Shown: piece by piece, positions 15,857 through 25,641 of the stretch
How the letters are laid out: the number at the start of each line of letters is the position of its first letter
How positions within the stretch are numbered: the first letter of the stretch is position 1
NCBI GenBank assembly: GCA_015058045.1
Contig: SVDC01000011.1
Location: 1-64,000 of the forward strand
Length of the DNA stretch: 64,000 bases
Direction of reading: 5' to 3'
DNA from: Cellulosilyticum sp.
GTDB lineage: Bacteria > Bacillota > Clostridia > Lachnospirales > Cellulosilyticaceae
Position numbers and translations under genes: made by a program
Notes under the pieces: model-generated
The model's input: only the letters and a program-made list of their open reading frames with translations
Database searches by the model: none
What the model was told of the DNA's origin: nothing

Positions 15857-17107
15857 TTACTTCCTTTCTTTTATTTGAGCCCCTAGACTAGATAAATCTT
15901 TTACTATATTTTGATAGCCTCTTTCAATGTGCTCTATATGTTGTACAGTGGTTTCACCTTGAGCAATAAGACCTGCTAAAACCAGTGCTGCTCCACCACG
16001 TAAATCCTTTGCACAAATTGTCGTACCAGTTAGCTTTCTATATTCTTTAATATACGCTATACAATCCTTTACCTCTATAGCTGCACCCATCTTTTTTAGT
16101 TCATCTACAATTTTAAATCGTGCTTCAAATAGATTTTCTTTTATATAAGTTGGCTCTTTACAAGTACATAATAACACCATCATTTGTGACTGCATATCCG
16201 TAGGAAATCCAGGATATGGCTCTGTAATAATATTTACACCCTTTAATTCTTGTGGGCAAGATAAGATAATCCTTTTTTCTTCCTTAACCATTTGGCATCC
16301 CATCATTTCAAGGTTTGACGTTGTAGCCTCTAAATGGTTACTACTTATACCATTTAAAATTACATGGCCTCTTGTCATAGCTGCTGCTACAAGATATGTC
16401 CCTGCAATGATACGATCAGGTATGACTTGATAAACGACTCCTCTTAGTTTTTTGACCCCTTGAATGTAAATCGTGGATGTTCCTGCTCCTGTAATTTTAG
16501 CTCCACAAGCTACTAAAAACTCTTGAAGGTCAACAATTTCAGGCTCTCTAGCTGCATTATGAATAATCGTAGTACCTTCACTACGCGTTGCTGCTAACAT
16601 AATATTTTCTGTTGCTCCCACACTCGGGAATTTAAGGTTTATTGTGGCACCTTGAAGGTGTACAGTATTGCAATAGATCATACCATCAACTTCTGATATG
16701 TCTACATTCATTTTTTGTAAAGCATTAAGATGCAAATCAATAGGTCTAGCTCCTAATTGACAACCTCCAGGTTGGCTAATTTGAGCTTCGCCACATCTTC
16801 CCATTAATGCACCTAACAATATAATAGACGAACGCATTTTTTTAACAAGTGACTCATTGAGTACATAAGTTGTTAAATGTCGTGTATCAATAATTAATGT
16901 TTGATCTTGCCACTTTATATTGCAACCTAATTGCTCTAAGATTTCAATCATAATTTTAACATCTACAATCTTAGGGCAATTTTTAATGTAGGTTATATCT
17001 TCATTTAATAAAGTTGCTGCAATAATGGGGAGAACTGCATTTTTGCTGCCTTCTATCTGCAATTCACCTTCTAGGCGCCTACCTCCTTCAATCACATACT
17101 GACTCAT
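15857..17107 (-). CDS. murA: UDP-N-acetylglucosamine 1-carboxyvinyltransferase MurA
   Basis: This 416-aa enzyme catalyses the first committed step of peptidoglycan synthesis, transferring enolpyruvate from PEP to UDP-GlcNAc. Lys22 lies in EGSKNAVLP, and the fosfomycin-target Cys116 in SQPGGCQLGARPIDLH is present. It sits between ftsW and divIB, the place where murG and murB are usually found in Bacilli. Confidence 0.97.
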   Translation of the reverse strand: MSQYVIEGGRRLEGELQIEGSKNAVLPIIAATLLNEDITYIKNCPKIVDVKIMIEILEQLGCNIKWQDQTLIIDTRHLTTYVLNESLVKKMRSSIILLGALMGRCGEAQISQPGGCQLGARPIDLHLNALQKMNVDISEVDGMIYCNTVHLQGATINLKFPSVGATENIMLAATRSEGTTIIHNAAREPEIVDLQEFLVACGAKITGAGTSTIYIQGVKKLRGVVYQVIPDRIIAGTYLVAAAMTRGHVILNGISSNHLEATTSNLEMMGCQMVKEEKRIILSCPQELKGVNIITEPYPGFPTDMQSQMMVLLCTCKEPTYIKENLFEARFKIVDELKKMGAAIEVKDCIAYIKEYRKLTGTTICAKDLRGGAALVLAGLIAQGETTVQHIEHIERGYQNIVKDLSSLGAQIKERK

Positions 17108-17183
17108 TTAAGAGCACCTCCTGGAATAGGTAAGCTTCTATACAACCATAATATTCCATAAAGTCAATATATGTGACTTATTC

Positions 17184-18395
17184 CTAATCTAACTTTGTAA
17201 TATCTGAATACCTAGAGATATTAAGTAATAAACCTAGTGTTGCTAACAATACGACAAGTGCTGTACCACCATAACTGACTAATGGCAATTGCATTCCTGT
17301 TGTAGGAATCGTATTTGTATTAACTGCAACATTAATGATCGCTTGAATACCAATCATGCTACTAATACCAATAGCAATAAATGAGCCTGAATAATCGGGG
17401 GCTCGCATCGCAATTGCCATTCCTCGCATTACAACTAGTCCATAAGCCCCCATTAACAGTAATGCACCAACTAGTCCTAGTTCTTCACAGATTACTGCAA
17501 AAATAATATCATTATATGGCTCTGGTAAGAAACCTAATTTTTGTACGCCTTGTGATAATCCTTGCCCAAAAAGACCACCTGAACCAACTGCATATAGCGC
17601 TTGTATAGACTGATAGCCATCTTCTTGTGGATCTGAAAAAGGATCAACCCATGCTCTAATACGATCAATACGATAAGCCGGTAAAATTTGTTTTACAATA
17701 GGGATATTGGTATCCTCACCTTGTGGCGTATTAAGGGCTAATTGACGTACGCCTACAACCATTGCAATTCCTAAAAAGATAAAGCCAAAATAATACCATA
17801 TTTTAGGACTTGCTGCAAAAATAATCATGGCACCAATACCACCAATAACAATACCTGAACTTAAGTTACTTCCTACTACCGTAACAATAAGTGCCGGTAT
17901 ACCTACAATCGCCCAAGCTCCAATCCTTACCTTAAACTGATCAAAGTGCTTTCGATTACGAATAATATATGAAGTCACCATCAGTACAACAGCTAATTTG
18001 ACAAATTCCGAAGGTTGAAATTGAATAGGCCCTAGCTGAATCCATCTTTTCGCACCATTAACCTGAATTCCTATAAAGCGTACGCTAATGGCTGCTATAA
18101 TACTACCTATATAAAATAATTCTACTAATCTACGATTGGTACAAATATGATAATCAAACTTAAATGTTATTCCCAACATGACTGCAATTCCAGCAAGTCC
18201 AAATATAAGTTGTTTTCCCGCAAAATGAGTAGATGATCGTCCACTACTCATGGCATAATAATAACTGGCACTATAAACCATCACAATACCAAAAGCTACA
18301 ATAAGCATAATAAGTCCTAGAAGGACAAAATCAGGTGTACCTCGCTTACTTTTTTTTCTTCGCTTTGTAAGGTTAGTTGCTGTTGCAGTTTGCAT
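17184..18395 (-). CDS. ftsW: SEDS peptidoglycan polymerase FtsW/SpoVE
   Basis: This 403-aa polytopic protein has about ten membrane helices. It is a SEDS glycosyltransferase that polymerises lipid II with its class B PBP partner. Family motifs are RFIGIQVNGAKRWIQLGPIQ, QPSEFVKLA, DPFSDPQEDGYQSIQALYA, and LVSYGGTALV near the C-terminus. In this position it may be the vegetative FtsW or sporulation SpoVE; one copy may serve both, since pbpB and spoVD lie upstream in the same cluster. A second SEDS gene is at 56.7 kb. Confidence 0.95.
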   Translation of the reverse strand: MQTATATNLTKRRKKSKRGTPDFVLLGLIMLIVAFGIVMVYSASYYYAMSSGRSSTHFAGKQLIFGLAGIAVMLGITFKFDYHICTNRRLVELFYIGSIIAAISVRFIGIQVNGAKRWIQLGPIQFQPSEFVKLAVVLMVTSYIIRNRKHFDQFKVRIGAWAIVGIPALIVTVVGSNLSSGIVIGGIGAMIIFAASPKIWYYFGFIFLGIAMVVGVRQLALNTPQGEDTNIPIVKQILPAYRIDRIRAWVDPFSDPQEDGYQSIQALYAVGSGGLFGQGLSQGVQKLGFLPEPYNDIIFAVICEELGLVGALLLMGAYGLVVMRGMAIAMRAPDYSGSFIAIGISSMIGIQAIINVAVNTNTIPTTGMQLPLVSYGGTALVVLLATLGLLLNISRYSDITKLD

Positions 18396-18399
18396 TTTC

Positions 18400-19773
18400 T
18401 CATCCTTCCAATTGATTTACAAATTCCTTAAATAATCTACCTCTGACTTCATAACTTTCAAACATATCCCAACTTGCACATGCTGGTGAAAGTAAAATGC
18501 ACTCGCCTTGTTGACTCTCCTTATAGGCGGCTGCTATTGATTCTTCCAATGTATTAAATGTTTCAAAATCCTTATACCCTACTTCTAAACAATCATTTGC
18601 AATTTGCTGTTTTGTTTCTCCTATAAGATAGACCTTAGCCACTCTTCCTTCGAAAAGTTCTACCCACTCTTTAAAACTAATTTTTTTATCCATTCCACCA
18701 GCAATAAGTCGAATAGGTTTATTCAAACTACTTAAGCCAACTAAACCAGCAATGGCGGCATCTGTATTGGTTGCTTTCGAATCATTAAAGAAGTCTACAC
18801 CTTTTTTAGTGGTAACATATTCTGTACGATGTTCCACGCCTTTAAAATTAACAAGTACCTCTCTAATAACGGATCTAGGCACACCAAAAGCAATACCAAT
18901 TGCTATAGCTGCTAGTGCATTCTCTACATTATGTGTTCCCTTAATCTTCAGCTCATCTGTACTGCAAATAGGATAGGCCTTACCCGAAATGTTTTCATAT
19001 AATGTATTTTGTTCTAGATAAACACCCTTTGCAGGTATATAATCTATAGAAAACTCAATCAGCTGTCCCCTTACGTAAGTACAAGCTTCTTTATAATATG
19101 CATCTTTTGTATTTAATATAGTAAAATCCGTTTTACTTTGATTTGCAAAGATTTGGTATTTTGCTTTGCAGTAATTTTCCATTGTGCCATGTCTATTTAA
19201 GTGATCTGGTGTAATATTTAATAGTGCACTAACTTTTGGATGAAATGTTGCTGCAGTCTCTAGCTGAAAACTACTCACCTCAGCTACAACAATCCCATCT
19301 TCAGGAATCTCTGATACAGCTTCACTAAATGCATTTCCAATATTGCCAACAACATAAGTCTTCGGATTAAAAGCCTTCATCATTTCTCCCACTAATGTTG
19401 TCGTTGTTGTTTTTCCATTTGTTCCTGTAATTGCTACAATAGGCGCCTTACAGTACCATGAAGCAAATTCAAATTCGCCTGTAATGATAACCCCTGCAGC
19501 TTTTGCTTTTTGAATCAGCTCAATCTCTGGTGAAACACCTGGACTTAAAACAATCAAATCAAATGCTGTAACATCAGGACTATTTCCTAATGCGTACTCA
19601 ATACCTTGTTCTTTCATAGCATCAATTTTTTGCTGCATCGTCTCATTCCACTGTTCATAAGGCTTACCATCGTAAATACACACCTTTGCTCCTTGAGCAT
19701 TTCCTAACTTAGCTGCTCCCATACCACTTCTGGCATTTCCTACAACTAAGATTTTTTTATCTTTAACCTCCAC
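18400..19773 (-). CDS. murD: UDP-N-acetylmuramoylalanine-D-glutamate ligase MurD
   Basis: This 457-aa cytoplasmic Mur ligase adds D-Glu to UDP-MurNAc-L-Ala. It has an N-terminal Rossmann domain (VVGNARSGMGAAKLG), ATP loop AITGTNGKTTTTTLVGE (about 115), central motif LNITPDHLNRHGTMENY, and C-terminal domain with FNDSKATNTDAA and LLSPACASWDMFESYEVRG. It lies between mraY and ftsW, with 4 bp to ftsW. Confidence 0.98.
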   Translation of the reverse strand: MEVKDKKILVVGNARSGMGAAKLGNAQGAKVCIYDGKPYEQWNETMQQKIDAMKEQGIEYALGNSPDVTAFDLIVLSPGVSPEIELIQKAKAAGVIITGEFEFASWYCKAPIVAITGTNGKTTTTTLVGEMMKAFNPKTYVVGNIGNAFSEAVSEIPEDGIVVAEVSSFQLETAATFHPKVSALLNITPDHLNRHGTMENYCKAKYQIFANQSKTDFTILNTKDAYYKEACTYVRGQLIEFSIDYIPAKGVYLEQNTLYENISGKAYPICSTDELKIKGTHNVENALAAIAIGIAFGVPRSVIREVLVNFKGVEHRTEYVTTKKGVDFFNDSKATNTDAAIAGLVGLSSLNKPIRLIAGGMDKKISFKEWVELFEGRVAKVYLIGETKQQIANDCLEVGYKDFETFNTLEESIAAAYKESQQGECILLSPACASWDMFESYEVRGRLFKEFVNQLEG

Positions 19774-19786
19774 TTATTCTTCCTCC

Positions 19787-20740
19787 TTATAACGCAACAA
19801 GTCCTACTAAACACATTATTGCAGTAATAATTGAAAATACTGATACAACTTTAGTTTCCGGCCATCCTCCTAATTCAAAATGATGATGAATCGGTGCCAT
19901 TCTCAGTAATCTCCTTTTTGTCTTTTTAAAATAGGCTACCTGTAAAATCACTGAGATATTTTCAATCACATAAATACTCCCAACAATTACAACAAAAAGC
20001 GGCATTTGTAAAATAAATGCTATAGAAGCTACAAACCCGCCTAATGCTAGAGAGCCTGTATCTCCCATAAAAACTTTAGCTGGATAACTATTAAATAATA
20101 AGAAACCTAATAAGCTCCCTGCAGTAGCTGCTGCTGCTGGTACAGCTTCACTTTGAAAATGCAGTGCTACAGCTGTAAAAAAAGTAGTCACTAAAACTGT
20201 AACACTTGCTGCAAGACCATCTATGCCATCGGTTAAATTGACCGCATTAACAATTGCTAATACCGTAAAAATTAAAAATGGCCAATATAGTATCCCTAAG
20301 TCCCATGTCATTCTTCCTAAAAATGGAATGATAATCCTTGTATCTATGTTAACATAACTTGCCAACAAATAAGCGAATACACAAGTCACAATAAGTTGCG
20401 CAATAATTTTCTGCATTGCAGTAAGGCCCAATGAGCGCTTTTTAACAACTTTAATATAGTCATCAAAAAAGCCAATTACTCCAAAGCCAACTGTCACAAA
20501 CAAAACAGTCTGAGCCGCTTCATTCCCTTTTAAAAAGAAGAAACTTGTGACTACAATACTAAATAAAATAATTATGCCACCCATAGTAGGTGTTCCTGCT
20601 TTTTTTAAATGTGTTCCAGGACCATCATCCCTTACATTTTGCCCAAACTTCAATCGGTGAAGTAATGGAATCGCAAAAGGGCTAATCACTATATTTAAAA
20701 AGAATGCAATGAGTACAGCATAAATGGCTTCATTTTTCAT
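19787..20740 (-). CDS. mraY: Phospho-N-acetylmuramoyl-pentapeptide transferase MraY
   Basis: This 317-aa polytopic enzyme makes lipid I from UDP-MurNAc-pentapeptide and undecaprenyl phosphate. Signatures are GTPTMGGIIILF, FFDDYIKV, NAVNLTDGIDGLA, FMGDTGSLALGG, and the substrate loop MAPIHHHFELGGWPETKVV. It has ten predicted membrane helices. It is one base from murF and closely followed by murD. Confidence 0.98.
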   Translation of the reverse strand: MKNEAIYAVLIAFFLNIVISPFAIPLLHRLKFGQNVRDDGPGTHLKKAGTPTMGGIIILFSIVVTSFFFLKGNEAAQTVLFVTVGFGVIGFFDDYIKVVKKRSLGLTAMQKIIAQLIVTCVFAYLLASYVNIDTRIIIPFLGRMTWDLGILYWPFLIFTVLAIVNAVNLTDGIDGLAASVTVLVTTFFTAVALHFQSEAVPAAAATAGSLLGFLLFNSYPAKVFMGDTGSLALGGFVASIAFILQMPLFVVIVGSIYVIENISVILQVAYFKKTKRRLLRMAPIHHHFELGGWPETKVVSVFSIITAIMCLVGLVAL

Positions 20741-20741
20741 T

Positions 20742-22112
20742 TTATTTCACCTTTCTTGCTTCTTCTACTAATTCTTCAAAGTGCATTCCCCTAGAAGCTT
20801 TAAAAAGTATACAATCCTCTTTCTGAAGTAAGCTTTCCATGTACTGAATAAAGTCTTCCTTGGTAGTATAATATTGTACATTCTGCCCACCTGCCAGTTT
20901 ATAGCCTTCTGCAATATGTTTTGCAAGTTCGCCGACTGCAATCAATAAGTCTACTTGAACTTCCTGCGCAAACGCTCCTACTTCTTTATGAAGTTCTGGA
21001 GCAAACTCTCCCATTTCAAACATATCACCTAGAATAGCAATTTTTCTACCTTTAGACTGATAATCTACAAGTACTTTTAAAGCAGCCTTCATAGAATCTG
21101 GACTTGCATTATAAGTATCATCAATTAACGTTAAGCCAGTTTCTAACTCACTAATATTCATACGCATTTTAGCAGGCTGATAGCTTTCAAGGCCTCTCAT
21201 AATCTCTACTTCTGTTAATCCATAATACTCTGCCGTTGCAATGGCAGCCAAAGTATTATAAACCATATGCTCTCCAAGCGCTTGAATACAAATAGCATAA
21301 CGTTTACTTGGTGTTATAACATCTGCTAAAGTATACATACCTTCCGTTCTTATATTTTCTGCCCAGTAATCATTCTTTTGATCTAAACCATATGTCACAC
21401 AATTTACTGCTAAATCTTTAAGATTACCTAGTAAATCATTATCTCCATTGATTACCAGTAGACCATTTGAATTTAATCCATCAAGAATTTCTAATTTTGC
21501 TTTTAAAATGCCCTCTCTACTACCTAAATTCTCAATATGAGACGTCCCTATATTTGTAATGACAGCCACATCCGGTAAAGCTGTACAAGTCAAATTATGA
21601 ATTTCTCCAAAATGATTCATTCCCATTTCAATAACTGCAACTTCTTTATCCTTAGTCAATTTAAATAGCGTTAAAGGAAGGCCGATCTCATTGTTAAAAT
21701 TCCCTTCTGTTTTATGAACAAACCATTTTCCACTAAGGGTTGCTGCAATCATTTCTTTTGTACTTGTTTTTCCTACACTTCCCGTAATCCCTACAACAGG
21801 TATACTAAAGCCTTCACGATAAAATCTAGCTAAATCTAGAAGCGCTCTTTGTGTATCCTCTACCCAAATGGTTACAAGTCTTGAATCTTTTATAGTTTCT
21901 TCCATAGTTAAAGTAGCAATTGCTCCTTTATCGTAAACACTCCCAATAAAATCGTGTCCATCAAAACGTTCCCCTTTTAATGGGATAAAAAGTCCTTGCT
22001 TCATATTTTGTCTGGAGTCTGTTGTAATTTGCTCAATCCATTCTCCTTGCAAATGAGTTGTGAGCAGCTTTCCATTTACTGCTGCTACAATATCTTGGAT
22101 TTTCAATTTCAT
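20742..22112 (-). CDS. murF: UDP-N-acetylmuramoyl-tripeptide-D-Ala-D-Ala ligase MurF
   Basis: This 456-aa ligase adds D-Ala-D-Ala to complete the pentapeptide. The N-terminal domain has the TTDSR motif, the ATP loop is GITGSVGKTSTKEM (about 109-122), the central motif is TNIGTSHIENLGSREGI, and the C-terminal motif is DDTYNASPDSMKAAL. The start overlaps the murE stop by 4 bp. Confidence 0.98.
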   Translation of the reverse strand: MKLKIQDIVAAVNGKLLTTHLQGEWIEQITTDSRQNMKQGLFIPLKGERFDGHDFIGSVYDKGAIATLTMEETIKDSRLVTIWVEDTQRALLDLARFYREGFSIPVVGITGSVGKTSTKEMIAATLSGKWFVHKTEGNFNNEIGLPLTLFKLTKDKEVAVIEMGMNHFGEIHNLTCTALPDVAVITNIGTSHIENLGSREGILKAKLEILDGLNSNGLLVINGDNDLLGNLKDLAVNCVTYGLDQKNDYWAENIRTEGMYTLADVITPSKRYAICIQALGEHMVYNTLAAIATAEYYGLTEVEIMRGLESYQPAKMRMNISELETGLTLIDDTYNASPDSMKAALKVLVDYQSKGRKIAILGDMFEMGEFAPELHKEVGAFAQEVQVDLLIAVGELAKHIAEGYKLAGGQNVQYYTTKEDFIQYMESLLQKEDCILFKASRGMHFEELVEEARKVK

Positions 22113-23563
22113 TTTTGTTCCTCCTGCAAATAATTTCTTACCACTTCACAGTCGTCAAAATGAATAATTCGATCCTTTAGAATTTGATAATTTTCATGTC
22201 CTTTTCCTGCAATTAATATAACATCCTCAGGCTGCGCTTCTTGTAGAGCTTGTTTAATTGCAGTTTCTCGATCTTCAATTTTATCATAGCATGCTGTTAA
22301 CTCTTTAACGCCTACTTCTACTTGATCTAAAATTTGAGCAGGATCTTCTGTACGTGGATTATCTGATGTAATAATGACATGGTCAGAATATTTTGCAGCA
22401 ATTCTTCCCATAATCGGACGTTTAGTTGTATCACGATCTCCACCACAGCCAAATACTGTAATAATACGACCTTTTGCAAACTCTTTAATTGTCTCAAGTA
22501 CATTTTCAAGACCATCTGGTGTATGCGCATAATCTACAAGCACACTATATCCTTGTTTAGATTTAAAAGATTGAACACGGCCTGGTACACCACCTACACG
22601 TGCTAATGCCTCAACAATATGACTCATTGGCATATCTAATTGTCTTGCTGCTGCAATTACCGCTAATGTATTATATACTGTAAATTTACCTGGAATTGGT
22701 ACACTGATTTCAAATTGCCCTTCTGGTGTCTCTAAAGTGTAAGTTACCCCTGTAGCTGTAATATGAATATTTTTAGCATGATAATCTGCCTCATGATCAA
22801 TACCATATGTTACAATTTTACAAGTTGCATCTTCTGTAATAAGCTGAATATATTCACTATCTAAGTTTACAATTCCTACCTTACAACACTTAAAAAGCTT
22901 TGCTTTTGCTTTTGCATAGTTTTCCATGGTGTGATGAAAATCTAAATGATCTTGGGTTAGATTTGTAAAAATACCCACTTCAAAATCAGAACCTACTGTT
23001 CTTTTTAACTCTAGAGCATGTGAAGACACTTCCATCATAGCTACATCCACTTTTTCATCTGCCATTTTTCTAAACAAACGTTGCAAATCAATAGATTCTG
23101 GTGTAGTACGCTCAGCTTTTAAAACTTGGCTTCCAATACGATTTTCTATCGTACCAATAATCCCAACTTTTTGCTTATACGCTTCTAAAATTTGACCAAG
23201 TAAAAATGTAATACTTGTTTTACCATTTGTTCCTGTTACACCTACTAATTTAAACGCTTTAGATGGATGCTCATAAGCATTATTAGCTATCTTTGCCATG
23301 GCAAGTCTTGTATCAGCTGTTTGAATAATGGTTACATCTTTTGATGCTATTTCAACTGTTTTTTGAACTAGCACAAAACATGCACCATTTTCAATTGCAG
23401 ATTCTATATATTTATGTCCATCTGTTTGATAACCCTCTATAGCAATAAATAATCCACTTTTTGTTTTGATGCGTGAATCATAAATGACCTGATCTACCTC
23501 TTGTTCTGTGTTACCCGTAATGCATGTATAGTCAATTCCTAATAATAAATCCTTAAGTTTCAT
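22109..23563 (-). CDS. murE: UDP-MurNAc-L-Ala-D-Glu:meso-diaminopimelate ligase MurE
   Basis: This 484-aa ligase adds the third stem-peptide residue. The ATP loop is VTGTNGKTSITF (about 109-120). The central motif is NLTQDHLDFHHTMENYAKAK. The substrate-specificity motif is SDNPRTEDP: DNPR marks meso-DAP enzymes rather than L-Lys ones, so the wall is predicted to be of DAP type. It is co-directional with murF and preceded by spoVD. Confidence 0.97.
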   Translation of the reverse strand: MKLKDLLLGIDYTCITGNTEQEVDQVIYDSRIKTKSGLFIAIEGYQTDGHKYIESAIENGACFVLVQKTVEIASKDVTIIQTADTRLAMAKIANNAYEHPSKAFKLVGVTGTNGKTSITFLLGQILEAYKQKVGIIGTIENRIGSQVLKAERTTPESIDLQRLFRKMADEKVDVAMMEVSSHALELKRTVGSDFEVGIFTNLTQDHLDFHHTMENYAKAKAKLFKCCKVGIVNLDSEYIQLITEDATCKIVTYGIDHEADYHAKNIHITATGVTYTLETPEGQFEISVPIPGKFTVYNTLAVIAAARQLDMPMSHIVEALARVGGVPGRVQSFKSKQGYSVLVDYAHTPDGLENVLETIKEFAKGRIITVFGCGGDRDTTKRPIMGRIAAKYSDHVIITSDNPRTEDPAQILDQVEVGVKELTACYDKIEDRETAIKQALQEAQPEDVILIAGKGHENYQILKDRIIHFDDCEVVRNYLQEEQK

Positions 23564-23624
23564 GGTAACCCTCCTTTTATATCATTTGTTATTATATCAC
23601 GAGTTTCTTTAATAAAAAAGCTAT

Positions 23625-25574
23625 CTACTGCGTATATAAGATTATTTTTGTAGTCTTATTAACAGTTTCTCCTGGCATTGGAAACTGTGACGTAACAGAC
23701 TCTCCCTCTCCTTGAATATCTACTTCTATATCGGCATCCCCAGCCTGTTTTTTTGCTTCTTTTATTGTAAGATTACGAAAATCTGGAGTGGTCATTTTTT
23801 GTACTTCCTCTTTAGTTAATTCTTCCTCTGTATAATCTGGCTGAATCCCTAAATACGGTAGTGCATTTTCTAAAACTTCTTTCATAACAGGCCCAGCAAT
23901 CACACCACCATAATATGTCCCCTGTGGTTCATCAATAATTACAAGAGTCATCAGTACAGGATTATCCGCAGGTGCAAATGCCATAAATGAAGCTGTATAT
24001 TTACCTGAACCTCTTGGAAGTTTTTGTGAAGTTGCCGTTTTTCCTCCAATATGATAACCAGGTATATACGCCTTATGTCCACCACCTTCAGCTACAACAC
24101 TCTCTAAAATTTTCTTTAATCGCTGGCTGGTTTCTGTTGAAATAATTTGTTCACCTTTTCCATAATCAAAAGTTGTTACTATATTTCCAGCATCATCAAT
24201 TATCTCTTTTCCAAAGTGTGGTGTTACTTTATAGCCTCCATTCACAGCTGCTGCTGCTGCCGAAAGGAGCTGCATAGGCGTAATCTGAAAAGATTGCCCA
24301 AAAGACATGGTTGCCAGTTCTACTGGACCAATATTCTCTTTACTATGTAAAATTCCTACAGCTTCTCCAGGTAAATCTATATGTGTTTTAGATTTAAAAC
24401 CAAACCTCACCATATAATCATAAAACTTGCTTGCTCCAATACGTTCTGCTACTTCCATAAAGACTGGGTTACAAGAATTTTGTACACCCTGTACAAAAGT
24501 TTCAATTCCATGAGAACGTGGACTTCTCCAACACTTAATGATACGCCCTGCTACTGTTTTGCTCCCTGAACAAGTAAAGGTACTCTTTTCATCTACTACA
24601 CCTTCCTCAAGTCCCATAGCTGAAGTAAAAACTTTAAATGTAGAACCTGGTTCATAAGTATCATTAATGGTAAAGTTTCGCCACATTTGATTTAAGTAAT
24701 TTTGCCTTTCTGCTGCTGTAAACAAGTCCCACGAATTTGCTAAGTCTTCATTATTAATGGTAAAAGGCTCATTTAAATTAAAATCTGGTTTGATAGCTAA
24801 TGCATAAAGCTCTCCATTTTGAGGATTCATCATAATAATGGCACCTCTTCTTGCGCCTTTCATATCTACTGCTTTTTCAATAGCTTGTTCTGCATATTCC
24901 TGTAAAGTTAAGTCTAATGTGGTTACTAAATGTTCACCATTTACAGGATCAATACGTACCTCTACTTCCTCTTCTCGCCTTTTGCCATTACCATTGGTCT
25001 CCATTAGAATTTTTCCCGGTGTCCCTTTTAGATAGCTATCATATTTCACCTCTAGTCCAACGATTCCTTGATTATCTTTTCCTACAAATCCTATGGTTTG
25101 TGAGGCTAGCGTATTAAAAGGATAATAGCGTTTAGAGTCTTCATCTACTTTAACACCAGATAGATTAAGTGCTCTAATCTTATCTGCTATTGCTTTATCT
25201 ACTTTTGTCGCAATTCTTTCAAATGCAACACGCTTTGTTACCTTTTTATAAACCACATTATAATCCATCTCTAAATGCTCAGAAAGTACAGCTGCTACTC
25301 TTTCTGGATCTTGGATTTGCGCATGTACAACACCAATGGTAGCTACCGATGCACTTTTCGCCAAAACATTTAAATTCCGATCATAAATATTTCCTCTAGT
25401 AGGTGAAATCGTACGATCTCTTGTCTGTTGCTCTTCGGCTAGTGTTTGCAATTTTTCTCCTTCTATAATCTGCACATAACCTAGTCGAATGCACATGACT
25501 AAAATTAACCCACTAAAACATAGCATCAAAATAAAAATTCTTCTCTTCAACTGAAGAGAAATTTCATTATGCAT
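23625..25574 (-). CDS. spoVD: Class B penicillin-binding protein SpoVD-type (one PASTA domain)
   Basis: This 649-aa membrane-anchored transpeptidase has one transmembrane helix (about 12-32), a PBP dimerisation domain (55-210), a transpeptidase domain with S311TFK and SCN (367-369), and one C-terminal PASTA domain (about 592-649). Position between pbpB and murE and the single PASTA point to SpoVD, which makes spore cortex peptidoglycan with SpoVE. The third active-site motif reads K512-T-A-T, not the usual KTGT. Confidence 0.9.
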   Translation of the reverse strand: MHNEISLQLKRRIFILMLCFSGLILVMCIRLGYVQIIEGEKLQTLAEEQQTRDRTISPTRGNIYDRNLNVLAKSASVATIGVVHAQIQDPERVAAVLSEHLEMDYNVVYKKVTKRVAFERIATKVDKAIADKIRALNLSGVKVDEDSKRYYPFNTLASQTIGFVGKDNQGIVGLEVKYDSYLKGTPGKILMETNGNGKRREEEVEVRIDPVNGEHLVTTLDLTLQEYAEQAIEKAVDMKGARRGAIIMMNPQNGELYALAIKPDFNLNEPFTINNEDLANSWDLFTAAERQNYLNQMWRNFTINDTYEPGSTFKVFTSAMGLEEGVVDEKSTFTCSGSKTVAGRIIKCWRSPRSHGIETFVQGVQNSCNPVFMEVAERIGASKFYDYMVRFGFKSKTHIDLPGEAVGILHSKENIGPVELATMSFGQSFQITPMQLLSAAAAAVNGGYKVTPHFGKEIIDDAGNIVTTFDYGKGEQIISTETSQRLKKILESVVAEGGGHKAYIPGYHIGGKTATSQKLPRGSGKYTASFMAFAPADNPVLMTLVIIDEPQGTYYGGVIAGPVMKEVLENALPYLGIQPDYTEEELTKEEVQKMTTPDFRNLTIKEAKKQAGDADIEVDIQGEGESVTSQFPMPGETVNKTTKIILYTQ

Positions 25575-25641
25575 ACAAAAACTCCTCCCTTATAAACTTG
25601 TCTTACCTTCAGTCTATTTAAAAGGAGGAGTCTTTATGCCA

